Numbered from the stretch's first letter, positions 1 to 9,327 are shown. The stretch: 32,782 bases of DNA from Chitinophagaceae bacterium (GCA_003168265.1 PMSV01000005.1:1-32782), one strand, 5' to 3'. Made by a program: numbers and translations. Notes: a model not told the origin generated them from the letters alone.

Positions 1-3000
1 CTGCAACAAACAGCGTGAGCGCCACGATCACGGATGCCAATGGCAACCCCGTGGCCAATGCTTCAGTGACTTTTACGATTGCAAGCGGAACCGGAACAAT
101 CGTAGGTAGCTCAACAGTGACAACGAATGCAAGCGGAGTAGCGACAATTGACTTAACCAGTACAGTAGCCGGCAATGTGGGTCTCACAGCGACGGTGAAT
201 GGAAATAATATTACTAACGGGAGCCCAGCCACTGTTCAATTTGTTGCGGGTGCTCCGAGCACGACCAGTCCGGGTACGACCCTGACGGTAGTGACGACGG
301 GTGCTGTTGCGAACGGAACTGCAACAAATAGCGTGAGCGCAACGATCACAGATGCAAATGGCAACCCGGTTCCCAATGCTTCAGTGACTTTTACGATCGC
401 GAGCGGAACGGGAACCTTTGTGGGAAGCGCGACCCTGGCAACCAATGCGAGCGGAGTAGCGACCATTAGTTTAACCAGTACGGTAGCCGGTAATGTGGGC
501 ATTACGGCGACAGTGGGAGGCTCTGCCATCACTAACGGTAGCCCAGCCACAGTTCAATTTGTTGCCGGGCCCCCCAGTACGACTAGTCCTGCAACTAAAT
601 TGACGGTAGTGACGACGGGTGCTGTTGCTAACGGAACGGCAACCAACAGCGTGAGCGCAACGATCACGGATGCCAATGGCAACCCCGTGGCCAATACTTC
701 AGTTACTTTCGCCATTGCAAGCGGTACCGGAACAATCGTAGGTAGCTCAACAGTGACAACGAATGCAAGCGGAGTAGCGACAATTACCTTAACCAGTACG
801 GTGGTCGGCAATGTAGGTATCACGGCAACGGTCGGAGGGAATACCATCACCAATGGTAGCCCGGCCACTGTCCAGTTCGTTGCGGGGGCTCCGAGTACGA
901 CTTCTCCCGGCACAAAACTCAGCGTGGTGACAACGGGTGCGACGGCTAACGGAACGGCAACAAACAGTGTGAGCGCAACGATCACAGATGCCAATGGCAA
1001 TCCTGTTCCTAATGTTTCGGTAATCTTCACTATCGCAAGCGGATCGGGAACGATCGTAGGAAGCGAGACCGTGACGACGAATGCCAGCGGTATAGCGACA
1101 ATTGATATAACAAGTGTAGTCGCGGGTTCTGTAGGCATCACGGCCACTGTGGGGGGAAGCGCCATCACGAATGGCAGTCCCGCTACAGTATTGTTTGTAG
1201 CAGGTCCCCCCAGCACGACCAGTCCGACGACCAAATTAAGTGTTGTAACGACCGGAGCCATCGCCAATGGCACAAGCACCAATAGTGTAAGCGCAACGAT
1301 CACCGACGCCAATGGTAATCCTGTGGCAAATGTATCGGTGACCTTCGCTATTGCAAGCGGAACTGGAACGATCTCAGGAACTGCGACCGTGACGACCAAT
1401 GCAAGCGGAGTGGCAACAATTACTTTAACCAGCACAGTAGCCGGGAATGTGGGCATTACGGCGACAGTGAATGGTAATAATATAACTAACGGCAGTCCGG
1501 CTACAGTACAGTTTGTAGCAAGCTCCCCCAGCACTAGCAACCCCGGTACCAAGTTAACCGTGGTGACTACCGGAGCTCTCGCAAATGGTACTGCAACGAA
1601 TAGCGTAAGTGCAACCATTGTGGATGCCAATGGCAATCCTGTTGATTTCGCTTCAGTGACTTTTACTATTGCGAGCGGAACAGGAACCTTTGTGGGAAGC
1701 GCAACCCTTACAACCAATGCAAGCGGAGTAGCGACCATTACTTTAACCAGCACGGTAGCCGGTAATGTTAGTATTACAGCAACAGTGGGAGGCAGTTCCA
1801 TTACTAATGGAAGTCCTGCGACAGTACTGTTTGTAGCAGGGGCCCCCAGCACTTCGGATAGTTCAACCAAACTCATTGTGGTAACGAACGGAGCCACGGC
1901 CAACGGGACCTCAACCAATAGCGTTAGCGCAATCATCACGGATGCCAATGGCAACCCGGTTGACAATGCTTCAGTCACTTTTGCTATTGCAAGCGGAACC
2001 GGAACGATCGTAGGCAGTGCAACTGTCACGACCAATGCAAGCGGAGTAGCCACAATAACCTTAACCAGCACAGTAGCAGGTGATGTGGGTCTCACGGCTA
2101 AAGTAAATGGAAGTAATATTACCCATGGAAGCCCTGCTGTAGTGGAGTTTGTTGCAGGGGCTCCGAGTACCGGCAGCCCAACGACTAAGTTGACGGTGGT
2201 CAGGACGGGCGCTGTTGCGAATGGCACGGCCACAAACAGCGTGAGTGCAACGATCACGGATGCCAATGGCAATCCCGTTCCCAATGCTTCGGTGACATTC
2301 ACAATTGCGAGTGGAACAGGAACGATCGTAGGAAGTGGGACAGTTACAACCAATGCGAGCGGCCAAGCGAGCATTGGCCTAACCAGCACAGTAGCAGGTA
2401 ATGTCAGCCTAACAGCGACAGTTGGAGGAAATGCCATCACCAATGGCAGCCCAGCTACAGTTCAATTTGCAGCAGGAGGTCCAAGCACTTCGGATAGTTC
2501 AACCAAACTCACGGTGGTCACAACTGGCGCTCTAGCAAATGGAACAGCGACCAACAGCGTAAGCGCTACCATCACAGATGCCAATGGCAATCCGGTTCCC
2601 AATGCTTCGGTGACCTTTGCCATAGCAAGCGGTACGGGGACAATTGTGGGAGGCGCGACTCTTACGACCAATGCAAGCGGAGTAGCGACCATAACCTTAA
2701 CCAGTACAGTAGCTGGCAATGTAGATATTACAGCAACAGTCGGAGGCAGCCAGATTAGTTTTGGCAGTCCGGCTATCGTCTTGTTTGCGGCAGGACCTCC
2801 GAATACTGGATCACCCACTACTGCCTTGTCAGTAGTTACAAATAATGCAGTGGCCGACGGATCGGGGACCAACAGCGTAAAAGCTCATATAACAGATGCC
2901 AATGGCAATCCTGTAAGCGGAGCTACGGTGGTCTTTACGATCGCGAGCGGTGCAGGAACTTTTATAGGCAGTACTACGGTTACCACAGATTCAAACGGAA

Positions 3001-4370
3001 ATGCTATAATATCATTAACGAGTACGACAGCCGGAAACGTGGGTATAACGGCAACAGTGAATGGAAGCGCAATAACCAATGGGAGCCCTGCCACGGTAAC
3101 ATTTACAGCAATAGTTCCTTCGGTAAATGATAGCGCAACCAAATTGGTTGTGATCACAACCGGCGCTGTCGCTAACGGAATCGCCACCAATACTGTCGAA
3201 GCTCAGATTGCGGACGCAGACAGTCTTCCGGTATCAGGGGCAACCGTGGTTTTTACGATTGCAAGCGGCACAGGAAACTTTACAGGCAGCACAACAGTAA
3301 CAACAGATTCTAATGGATATGCCCTGATCAACCTGACCAGTACGACAGTGGGAACCGTGACCGTCACGGCTACTGTAAACGGAACACAGATCAAGTTTGG
3401 AAGTCCGGCTTCTGTCCAGTTTATAAAGGATACTGCTTCCGTGAATGACAGCGGCACCCGCCTGATCGTTGTAGCTACCGGCGCAGTTGCCAACGGAATC
3501 GCAACCGATAGCGTAGAAGTGCATGTCGCCGATGTGGACAGCCTTCCTTTATCCGGACAGACTATTGTCTTTACGATAGCAAGTGGTACAGGGACTTTTG
3601 CGGGTAGTGCGACGGTGACCACCGATGCCAATGGAAATGCCTTTATCGCGCTGACCAGCAAGGTGGCGGGTAATGTGAATATAACGGCAACGGTGGGTGG
3701 AACACAGGTCCAGTTTGGGAGCCCGGCAACTGTGGAGTTTGTGGCAGGACCTCCCTCGCTCACAGACGACTCGACCCAGCTCAAAGTGATTGTCAATTTT
3801 GCTTCGGCAAATGGCAGCGCGACGAATAGTGTCGAAGCCCATGTGGCGGACTCCAATGGCAATGCGGTATCAGGACAGCAGATCGTATTCGCCATCCTGA
3901 GCGGAGCGGGCACGATCGTAGGTTCGGAAACGGTCACCACGGACAGCAACGGAAATGCCATTATCCAGATCACCAGCAATACCGCTGATACCGTCAAGGT
4001 CGTTGCAACGCTCAATTCGTATCCGATTACCAACGGCAGCCCGGCTACAGTGATCTTTATAAATAATCCCAATGTTGTCAGTGACAGCACTTATCTGGCT
4101 GTGGTGGTCTATGAAGCTATTGCTGATGGCCAGTCTACCACCTCGGTGGTGGCGCATGTAGTGGATCAGAACGGCACAGCGCTTTCGGGGCAGAGTGTAA
4201 CGTTCAGCATTGATTCGGGAACGGCTACCATCGTTACTGCACAGCCTGTTATCACAGACAGTAATGGCAATGCGGTGATCCAGATCAGCAGCAGCAAGGC
4301 AGGCTTTGTTTTGATCACAGCAACAGTTGGCGGCAATTCGATCGTCAATGGCAGCCCGGCGAGGGTATTA
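1..4370 (+). repeat. Tandem 318-bp coding repeats of the adhesin, about 14 copies
   Basis: The repeat period is 318 bp (106 codons); for example, the same GTGACGACGG string recurs at 291 and 609. The first nine units are very similar at the nucleotide level and share interchangeable variants (PNASV, ANASV or DFASV; GTIVG or GTFVG). The last five, from about 2800 on, diverge progressively. This suggests recent homogenisation or expansion on the 5' side and older copies next to the sorting domain. Repeats like these are prone to copy-number change and assembly collapse. Confidence 0.9.
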
Positions 4371-4655
4371 TTTGCACCTGTCAATATATATGTGCCAAGG
4401 GTATTTACACCCAACGGTGACGGTACGAACGATATTTTGAAACCTATCCTGGTCGGAATTACCAGTTTCCATTATTTCAGCGTGTACAATCGCTGGGGGA
4501 ATCTTCTGTTTACGACGGAGAATGCGGCTAATGGATGGGACGGCACATTTAAAGGAGTGCCTCAGCCCGTGGAAACCTATCTCTGGATTGCCGAAGGAGT
4601 GAATAATCAGGGTAAGACGATCGTACAGAAAGGTATGGTATCACTGGTTCGTTAA
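1..4655 (+). CDS. Giant Ig-like-repeat adhesin with T9SS type B C-terminal domain (5' end outside window)
   Basis: This is the C-terminal part of a very long secreted surface protein, probably a SprB-like adhesin. The reading frame is open from base 3, and the first GTG (base 15) is only an internal valine in a repeat, so the true start lies before the window. About 1,450 residues form 14 Ig-like domains (the first partial) of about 106 residues. Each runs T-K-L-x-V-V-x-T-G-A, then ATITDANGNPV, VTFTIASGTG, LTSTVAGNV and TNGSPATV, which fits a bacterial Ig-like (Big/invasin) fold. The last ~90 residues, from NIYVPRVFTPNGDGTNDIL to GMVSLVR, are a gliding-motility-associated C-terminal domain (CHU_C), the T9SS type B sorting signal. 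A PorP/SprF-family gene follows, as expected for type B cargo. Export through T9SS is well supported; the adhesion role is inferred from architecture. Confidence 0.9.
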   Translation, partial: ATNSVSATITDANGNPVANASVTFTIASGTGTIVGSSTVTTNASGVATIDLTSTVAGNVGLTATVNGNNITNGSPATVQFVAGAPSTTSPGTTLTVVTTGAVANGTATNSVSATITDANGNPVPNASVTFTIASGTGTFVGSATLATNASGVATISLTSTVAGNVGITATVGGSAITNGSPATVQFVAGPPSTTSPATKLTVVTTGAVANGTATNSVSATITDANGNPVANTSVTFAIASGTGTIVGSSTVTTNASGVATITLTSTVVGNVGITATVGGNTITNGSPATVQFVAGAPSTTSPGTKLSVVTTGATANGTATNSVSATITDANGNPVPNVSVIFTIASGSGTIVGSETVTTNASGIATIDITSVVAGSVGITATVGGSAITNGSPATVLFVAGPPSTTSPTTKLSVVTTGAIANGTSTNSVSATITDANGNPVANVSVTFAIASGTGTISGTATVTTNASGVATITLTSTVAGNVGITATVNGNNITNGSPATVQFVASSPSTSNPGTKLTVVTTGALANGTATNSVSATIVDANGNPVDFASVTFTIASGTGTFVGSATLTTNASGVATITLTSTVAGNVSITATVGGSSITNGSPATVLFVAGAPSTSDSSTKLIVVTNGATANGTSTNSVSAIITDANGNPVDNASVTFAIASGTGTIVGSATVTTNASGVATITLTSTVAGDVGLTAKVNGSNITHGSPAVVEFVAGAPSTGSPTTKLTVVRTGAVANGTATNSVSATITDANGNPVPNASVTFTIASGTGTIVGSGTVTTNASGQASIGLTSTVAGNVSLTATVGGNAITNGSPATVQFAAGGPSTSDSSTKLTVVTTGALANGTATNSVSATITDANGNPVPNASVTFAIASGTGTIVGGATLTTNASGVATITLTSTVAGNVDITATVGGSQISFGSPAIVLFAAGPPNTGSPTTALSVVTNNAVADGSGTNSVKAHITDANGNPVSGATVVFTIASGAGTFIGSTTVTTDSNGNAIISLTSTTAGNVGITATVNGSAITNGSPATVTFTAIVPSVNDSATKLVVITTGAVANGIATNTVEAQIADADSLPVSGATVVFTIASGTGNFTGSTTVTTDSNGYALINLTSTTVGTVTVTATVNGTQIKFGSPASVQFIKDTASVNDSGTRLIVVATGAVANGIATDSVEVHVADVDSLPLSGQTIVFTIASGTGTFAGSATVTTDANGNAFIALTSKVAGNVNITATVGGTQVQFGSPATVEFVAGPPSLTDDSTQLKVIVNFASANGSATNSVEAHVADSNGNAVSGQQIVFAILSGAGTIVGSETVTTDSNGNAIIQITSNTADTVKVVATLNSYPITNGSPATVIFINNPNVVSDSTYLAVVVYEAIADGQSTTSVVAHVVDQNGTALSGQSVTFSIDSGTATIVTAQPVITDSNGNAVIQISSSKAGFVLITATVGGNSIVNGSPARVLFAPVNIYVPRVFTPNGDGTNDILKPILVGITSFHYFSVYNRWGNLLFTTENAANGWDGTFKGVPQPVETYLWIAEGVNNQGKTIVQKGMVSLVR

Positions 4656-4709
4656 TGAAGAACCCTTGAAAAATATTATGTATGAAAATCAGTTTAAGAT
4701 AATTAATAA

Positions 4710-5693
4710 ATGCACGGAAAGATGAGAAGATTTTCTTTCATATTGGTTTGGATGGCCATTGCCCGAGGAGCGGAAGGGCAGGATCTCAACTTCTCAAGGG
4801 TGCAGGATTTGACCATCTGGTATAATCAATCCCTAAAGACCGACAAAATGAACAGCCTCAAGCTGGACTTCAGGAATGTCGAATACGGAGGACAGATTGC
4901 CTATAACAGCGTAAGCGCGATGTTCGATATGCCCCTGCTTTCCAAGGAGGCTAAGGACAAGAACAATTCCGGTTATTTCAGCTTGAGCGCAGCTGCTTCT
5001 TCTGATAAATCGAACCAGGGCATTCTGACCACTACACTTGGCATGTTGGGCCTTTCTTATGCAGTGCCCATTTCCACAAACGAGACCTATATAGCAGCCG
5101 GTTTCCAGGTGGGGTATTACCAAAGCAGGCTAAATGTGACCGGAGTAGAAGGCGCATTCGGTGATGAATTCAACGGCTATGGCCCCATCGAGAATGGTAT
5201 CAGCAATGACCGACTGGCCAATGGTTGGGACTATGGACATTTTAATGTGAACGCAGGGGCTTCCATCTTCAATAATTCCAAAAATAATAAATGGTATTTG
5301 GGAGCTTCTCTTATACAACTGAATAAGCCTTATACGGACGAACTAAAAACCGATTCTTTGCGTTTAAAGATGGGAATAGGGATCCAGGGAGGATATCGTT
5401 ATATCACTTCCACGGATGATGAGGTCGGGATTTATATGATCATGAACTGGCAAGGCGGCGCTTACAGGCACTATTTCAATCTTACCTACCTTAAATACCT
5501 GGCCGATGTTCAGGGAGGGGCTGCGGTGGGAGTTGGACTCGGATATCGCTACGATGACGCCCTGGTGCCGGATGTGGAATTGAGATATCAGAAATTTATA
5601 TTTGCTTTGTCTTATGATATAAATATTTCTTCGATCGCGGCAGCGGGTATCAAGCGCAACGGGCTCGAGCTCTCCATGCGGATCGATTTTTAA
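4710..5693 (+). CDS. PorP/SprF family type IX secretion outer-membrane protein
   Basis: This is a 327-residue outer-membrane beta-barrel of the PorP/SprF family. It has an N-terminal signal peptide (MRRFSFILVWMAIARG, with Gln-Asp after the predicted cleavage region). The family pattern follows: F-S-R-x-Q-D near the mature N-terminus, 'WYNQSL', many alternating aromatic strands, 'GLSYAVP', 'AAGFQVGYYQ', and a terminal strand ending in 'LSMRIDF' with a C-terminal phenylalanine. SprF of Flavobacterium johnsoniae is needed to secrete the type B cargo SprB, so this protein is probably the dedicated partner of the adhesin 54 bp upstream and likely shares its transcript. The start could be ATG 4710 or ATG 4722; the latter gives a cleaner signal peptide (MRRFSF). 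No strong ribosome-binding site decides between them, which is normal in Bacteroidota. Confidence 0.85.
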   Translation: MHGKMRRFSFILVWMAIARGAEGQDLNFSRVQDLTIWYNQSLKTDKMNSLKLDFRNVEYGGQIAYNSVSAMFDMPLLSKEAKDKNNSGYFSLSAAASSDKSNQGILTTTLGMLGLSYAVPISTNETYIAAGFQVGYYQSRLNVTGVEGAFGDEFNGYGPIENGISNDRLANGWDYGHFNVNAGASIFNNSKNNKWYLGASLIQLNKPYTDELKTDSLRLKMGIGIQGGYRYITSTDDEVGIYMIMNWQGGAYRHYFNLTYLKYLADVQGGAAVGVGLGYRYDDALVPDVELRYQKFIFALSYDINISSIAAAGIKRNGLELSMRIDF

Positions 5694-5734
5694 AGTCCAA
5701 TTAAGTTGTACAGATTTGTAATCTGTTCATACTC

Positions 5735-7390
5735 ATGAAAAACTCAAAATTACGACCCATGACTAAGTTGCTGGTCTATGCAGCATCCCTGCTATTGACC
5801 TCTCATGTGCTGACTGCGCAGGATACTTCAAGGGCAGTCCGCAACCAACAACCTCAACACGATACGAGCAGTCATCCTTTCGACACTACGGGCAGGACGA
5901 TAACTGATACTACCAAAGCGGCCAAGCCTGCAAATGCAACGATGGCTTCTCAACATGACACAACGGCCCCTAAACAAAAGGACGATATAAAACTGATTGT
6001 CGATAAATCCACCCCCCCCCAGGTTAGTACAAATGAAGATTATGATCCCCGCTGGTTTATTTCTCCTCTGTTTAAATTTCAGTTGCAGGATTACGGCATG
6101 CTGGAAAAAAATCATTTCGGATACCTGAGCGACGCAAATGACCTGCCGATCCTGGATCGCAGCACGATATCTGCATCACTCTCCGCTTATAAAAACATTA
6201 CAGGACGCCTTTCCGCAAGCGCGGATATCGGGCTGGCCTACGGGCATGTGACGAGCACGGATGTATTGGTGGCTAGCACCCGCCCCCAAAGCTTTAACCT
6301 GCTTGACCTGACAGCTTATTATCACCTCCTGCCGGGTCGCTATAAATTGCAACCCTTCGTGTCGGTGGGGATACATGATCTTATCAACAACCAGTCTTAT
6401 TTGACGGTACCCATGAATGTCGGCGTGAAATTCCATTCCAGGAAAATCATGGCCCTGGTCCAGGCCGGATATGGCTATGGAGCATCCAGGAACAATGCAA
6501 GCACAGTTATGTATACGGCATGCCTCTATGTGCCTGTCAACTTTAAAAAGAAAAAACCCCAGGATGAAAGCCAATTATCCAAGTCGGATCCTTCGAGCCT
6601 GGCCAAAAAAGACAGCGATAAAACCAAGAAGACGGATAGCACGTCCAAACAAAATTCGGATAGCCTTTCAAAAGACTCTGCGGCTAATAACAGCCTGAAT
6701 TCCAAGAAGAATTCTTTGTCAAAGGCTCAGGTGGATAGATCGGGCTCCGATGCTCAGGATGCGAGGGATGCCAGCGGCAAACATGCCAGCAGCAAGAGCC
6801 TGGAAGATAACGATGTCAGTGGTGGCGGCAATGGGAAGGGATCTCATGCGAAAAAGAAGGATGACCGTTATGATGATGACCAATATAATAATGACGATCC
6901 GGATGGCGATAATGCCAACGGTTCAAAGAAAGGTCTGAAAGCATTTAATTACGATGATTTCAGCAAGGATGATTTTGAAATGGATACCGTCGATGGAAAA
7001 CCGATCGTCAAATTTGTGGTCTATTTCGAATTCAACCAATATGACCTGAATTCAAGCGCCTTTAGCCGGATCGATAAGGTCATCGCCAGGATGAGGAGGG
7101 ACCATGAGCTGCTGGTGAGCATCAAGGGCTTTACCGATGATGTGGGTACGCCGGATTACAATATGATGTTATCCAAGAAAAGAGCCCAAATCGTCTATGA
7201 TTATATGAATAGCCGCGGCATTCCTTCAGACTGTATGACCTCAAGGTTCTATGGAAAGGAAAATCCGGTTGCAGATAACAAGGACCCGAACACGGCCTGG
7301 TTGAACAGAAGAGCAGAGCTTTATGTTTATGAAAAGGGAACTCATTTGCCAAATGTGATCCTTCCTTCTGCAAGCAAATTAAGAAAATAG
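5735..7390 (+). CDS. OmpA-family outer-membrane protein with low-complexity linker
   Basis: This 551-residue protein probably anchors the outer membrane, or the neighbouring adhesin machinery, to peptidoglycan. Residues 1-29 are a signal peptide (LLVYAASLLLTSHVLTAQ). A Thr/Asp/Gln-rich stretch follows, then residues ~105-270 of strand-rich, barrel-like sequence. Residues ~270-405 are a very hydrophilic Lys/Ser/Asp/Asn linker (SKSDPSSLAKKDSDK). Residues ~424-535 are an OmpA C-terminal domain with the diaminopimelate-binding pattern GFTDDVGTPDYN...LSKKRAQIV. The gene lies 41 bp after the PorP/SprF gene and is followed by a good terminator, so it probably closes the adhesin cassette. A nine-cytosine run at 6012-6020 lies in frame (S-T-P-P-Q) near residue 93 and is a possible slippage site. 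The domain call is firm; the partner relation is inferred from position. Confidence 0.88.
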   Translation: MKNSKLRPMTKLLVYAASLLLTSHVLTAQDTSRAVRNQQPQHDTSSHPFDTTGRTITDTTKAAKPANATMASQHDTTAPKQKDDIKLIVDKSTPPQVSTNEDYDPRWFISPLFKFQLQDYGMLEKNHFGYLSDANDLPILDRSTISASLSAYKNITGRLSASADIGLAYGHVTSTDVLVASTRPQSFNLLDLTAYYHLLPGRYKLQPFVSVGIHDLINNQSYLTVPMNVGVKFHSRKIMALVQAGYGYGASRNNASTVMYTACLYVPVNFKKKKPQDESQLSKSDPSSLAKKDSDKTKKTDSTSKQNSDSLSKDSAANNSLNSKKNSLSKAQVDRSGSDAQDARDASGKHASSKSLEDNDVSGGGNGKGSHAKKKDDRYDDDQYNNDDPDGDNANGSKKGLKAFNYDDFSKDDFEMDTVDGKPIVKFVVYFEFNQYDLNSSAFSRIDKVIARMRRDHELLVSIKGFTDDVGTPDYNMMLSKKRAQIVYDYMNSRGIPSDCMTSRFYGKENPVADNKDPNTAWLNRRAELYVYEKGTHLPNVILPSASKLRK

Positions 7391-7418
7391 AAATCCCTTT
7401 GAGACTTGATAAAAGAAG

Positions 7419-7446
7419 AAGCCCCTTACTCCAGGGGCTTTCTTTA
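7419..7446 (+). terminator. Rho-independent-type terminator after the ompA-like gene
   Basis: The perfect 7-bp stem AAGCCCC / GGGGCTT encloses an 8-nt loop and is followed by the U-rich tail TCTTTATTT. It begins 29 bp after the OmpA-like stop codon and fits the end of the adhesin-PorP/SprF-OmpA transcript. Confidence 0.8.
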
Positions 7447-7488
7447 TTTAGAGGTGGATGCGAGTGACAATGAGCGAGGATGGTAATC

Positions 7489-7590
7489 GAAAGGAAGTCC
7501 TTTTGCAATTAGCAAGGACCCTAATGGGCCTGGTTGAACTTAGAGCTAAGCTTGATGTTTATGAAATGGGCTCATTTGCCAAATGTGATT
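7489..7590 (+). pseudogene. Decayed duplicate of the 3' end of the ompA-like gene
   Basis: This block aligns along its length to the last part of the OmpA-like gene (about 7254-7360). Shared words in the same order are GAAAGGAA, GCAA/GCAG, AAGGACCC, GGCCTGGTTGAAC, GAGCT/GAGCA, GATGTTTATGAAA and CTCATTTGCCAAATGTGAT. Relative to the intact gene there is at least one single-base deletion near AAGGACCC and a few small indels, so no continuous frame remains, although HLPNVI is still readable at the end. It is separated from the functional gene by the terminator. The simplest reading is the last trace of a former tandem OmpA paralogue. Confidence 0.7.
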
Positions 7591-7618
7591 CTAACATATG
7601 TTGAATACTAACAATGGG

Positions 7619-8782
7619 CTAACAATGATCTAAGGTCTGTAAGATATCCTGTAATATGTCTTCCCGATGTTCAAGCCCAACGGAAATGCGAATGAGTCCA
7701 GGGCTGATATTCACAGCCATCCTTTCTTCTTCTGTGAGCTTGGCATGGGTGGTGCTTGCCGGATGGGAGGCAATGCTTCGGGTATCTCCGAGATTGGCTG
7801 TGCGGGAGAGCATTTTCAGGTTGTCCATGAATTTGCGCCCGCTTTCCAACCCACCCTTTAATTCAAAACAAATAATCCCTCCGCCATTCTTCATTTGTCT
7901 GAGAGCAATGGCATATTGCAGATGACTGGGAAGATAGGGGTATTTAAGCCAGGATAAATGGGGATGGTTTTCGAGCTTTTCGGCTATATAGAGTGCATTG
8001 GAAGAATGTCTTTCCATCCTCACATCAAGGGTTTCCAGGCTCTTACTCAATACCCAGGCATTGAAGGGTGAAAGGGCCGGACCCGTACTTCGGCAAAAGA
8101 GATAGACTTCATGGATAAGTTCTTTTCTTCCCAGGATGGCCCCTCCAAGCACCCTTCCCTGTCCATCGATCCATTTGGTTGCAGAATGAACGATCAAATC
8201 TGCGCCATAATCGAGGGGTCGCTGGTTGACGGGTGTGGCAAAACAGTTATCGACATTGAGCAGGATTTTATTTTTCATGGCCAGTTTACCCACCCATTCC
8301 AGGTCAATGATATCCAAACCGGGATTTGTGGGTGTCTCGATATAGATCATTTTGGTATTGGGCCGGATGGCTGATTCCCATGCATCCTGATCACCGGTGG
8401 GAACATAGCTGTATTCGATCCCGAATTTGGGAAGGTATTTGGTAATGATGGTATGGGTGCTTCCGAATATTGCATTGCAACTGATCAGGTGATCCCCCTT
8501 TTTTAAAAAACTCAGGAAGGAGGCGAAGACTGCGCTCATGCCGGAAGCCGTTGCAAAACCGGCTTCGGCCCCTTCAAGGGCGCATAGCCTGTCTACGAAT
8601 TCCTGTACAGTGGGATTGCTGAAACGGCTGTATATATTGTCATCGTTTTCATCGGCAAAAGCTGCGCGCATTTCTTCTGCGCTGTCAAATACAAAACTGC
8701 TGGTCAGAAAGAGGGGAGATGCGTGTTCCATTTGCCGGGTCCTCTCTGTCTGAATCCGGATCGCTTCAGTAATTGGGTGCAT
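7619..8782 (-). CDS. metZ: Cys/Met-metabolism PLP enzyme, probable O-succinyl/O-acetylhomoserine sulfhydrylase
   Basis: This 387-residue, full-length enzyme belongs to the cystathionine gamma-synthase/MetZ superfamily. It probably makes homocysteine from an O-acylated homoserine and sulfide in the cytoplasm. Visible landmarks are YSRFSNPT (residues 51-58, cofactor phosphate-binding Tyr and Arg), ATASGMSA (78-85), IETPTNPGLDI (148-158), the cofactor-binding aspartate in VDNCFATP (D178), and the PLP lysine K203 in HSATKWIDGQGR. The SATKxxDGQG form is typical of MetZ-type sulfhydrylases rather than cystathionine lyases. SRTANLGDTRSIASHPASTTH near the C-terminus is the usual family motif. It lies 44 bp downstream of the osmC-like gene on the same strand, and metX is divergent just beyond, which supports the methionine assignment. 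Whether it prefers acetyl or succinyl substrate cannot be read from sequence; MetX next door suggests acetyl. Confidence 0.85.
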   Translation of the reverse strand: MHPITEAIRIQTERTRQMEHASPLFLTSSFVFDSAEEMRAAFADENDDNIYSRFSNPTVQEFVDRLCALEGAEAGFATASGMSAVFASFLSFLKKGDHLISCNAIFGSTHTIITKYLPKFGIEYSYVPTGDQDAWESAIRPNTKMIYIETPTNPGLDIIDLEWVGKLAMKNKILLNVDNCFATPVNQRPLDYGADLIVHSATKWIDGQGRVLGGAILGRKELIHEVYLFCRSTGPALSPFNAWVLSKSLETLDVRMERHSSNALYIAEKLENHPHLSWLKYPYLPSHLQYAIALRQMKNGGGIICFELKGGLESGRKFMDNLKMLSRTANLGDTRSIASHPASTTHAKLTEEERMAVNISPGLIRISVGLEHREDILQDILQTLDHC

Positions 8783-8826
8783 AATGAAATAGGTTTATGA
8801 AAAGCGGGATTTGAATTGAATACCGA

Positions 8827-9255
8827 TCATTCGGATTCATTTACCCGAAGTTCCCAACTCATTTCGCAGCCTGCTGCTTTGAGGATGGCTGCTACGGAAC
8901 AATATTTGTCCATCGAAAGCTCGCAGGCTCTCCAGGCTTTTTCTGCATCAATCTCTCCATTCAATTCGAAGACGATCTGTATTTTTTTCCAAAGGGAGGG
9001 CTCCTTTCCTGTTTCTCTTTCTCCGTCAATATGGATTTTGAATTTATCCACGGTTTGACGTTGCTTTTTTAAGATGGAAATGATATCAATGCCACTGCAT
9101 CCGCCAAGGCCCATCATCAGCATCTGCATGGGACGGACTCCGAAATTCTCGCCTCCCGATTCCGGACTGGAGTCCATTCTGACCTTATGGCCCTTCGAAT
9201 CGGTGGCTTCGAATCCATATTCGCCATTTATACGATCCACATCGATATGTATCAT
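8827..9255 (-). CDS. OsmC family protein
   Basis: This 142-residue protein has the OsmC/Ohr fold, a family of small thiol peroxidases that reduce organic hydroperoxides. Both reactive cysteines are present: C53 in LGGCSGIDI, at the start of the central helix, and C119 in DKYCSVAAIL. Length and spacing fit the YhfA-like OsmC branch. I chose the start at 9255 (MIHIDVDRING). A longer reading from 9294 adds 13 residues (MLVWITFAKKFTS) that do not look like the family and would crowd the metX promoter. It is the first gene of an apparent osmC-metZ unit, so it may protect sulfur metabolism from oxidants; that role is inference only. Confidence 0.82.
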   Translation of the reverse strand: MIHIDVDRINGEYGFEATDSKGHKVRMDSSPESGGENFGVRPMQMLMMGLGGCSGIDIISILKKQRQTVDKFKIHIDGERETGKEPSLWKKIQIVFELNGEIDAEKAWRACELSMDKYCSVAAILKAAGCEMSWELRVNESE

Positions 9256-9269
9256 TGAAGTAAATTTTT

Positions 9270-9302
9270 TTGCAAATGTAATCCATACAAGCACTTATTT
9301 TG
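9270..9302 (+). promoter_or_regulatory. Possible Bacteroidota-type promoter for metX
   Basis: Within the 72-bp divergent gap between osmC and metX there is a TTG at 9270-9272 and TTATTTTG at 9295-9302. The latter is one mismatch from the Bacteroidota -7 element TAnnTTTG, at a plausible spacing of 22 bp. The metX ATG follows 25 bp later. This is weak evidence from motif and position only. Confidence 0.3.
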
Positions 9303-9327
9303 CATCCTCAACTGCTGAATTTTCAGT

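Noticed and set aside
554-2443. Long antisense open frame of 629 codons opposite the adhesin, plus others at 2462-4090
   Set aside because: It exists only because the repeated codons of the adhesin are free of stops in that frame. The translation is a low-complexity Val/Leu/Pro/Ala repeat that mirrors the 106-residue period, with no signal or domain.
1-4370. CRISPR-like or satellite repeat array
   Set aside because: The 318-bp units are in frame and encode well-formed Ig-like domains; there are no short identical repeats with unique spacers.
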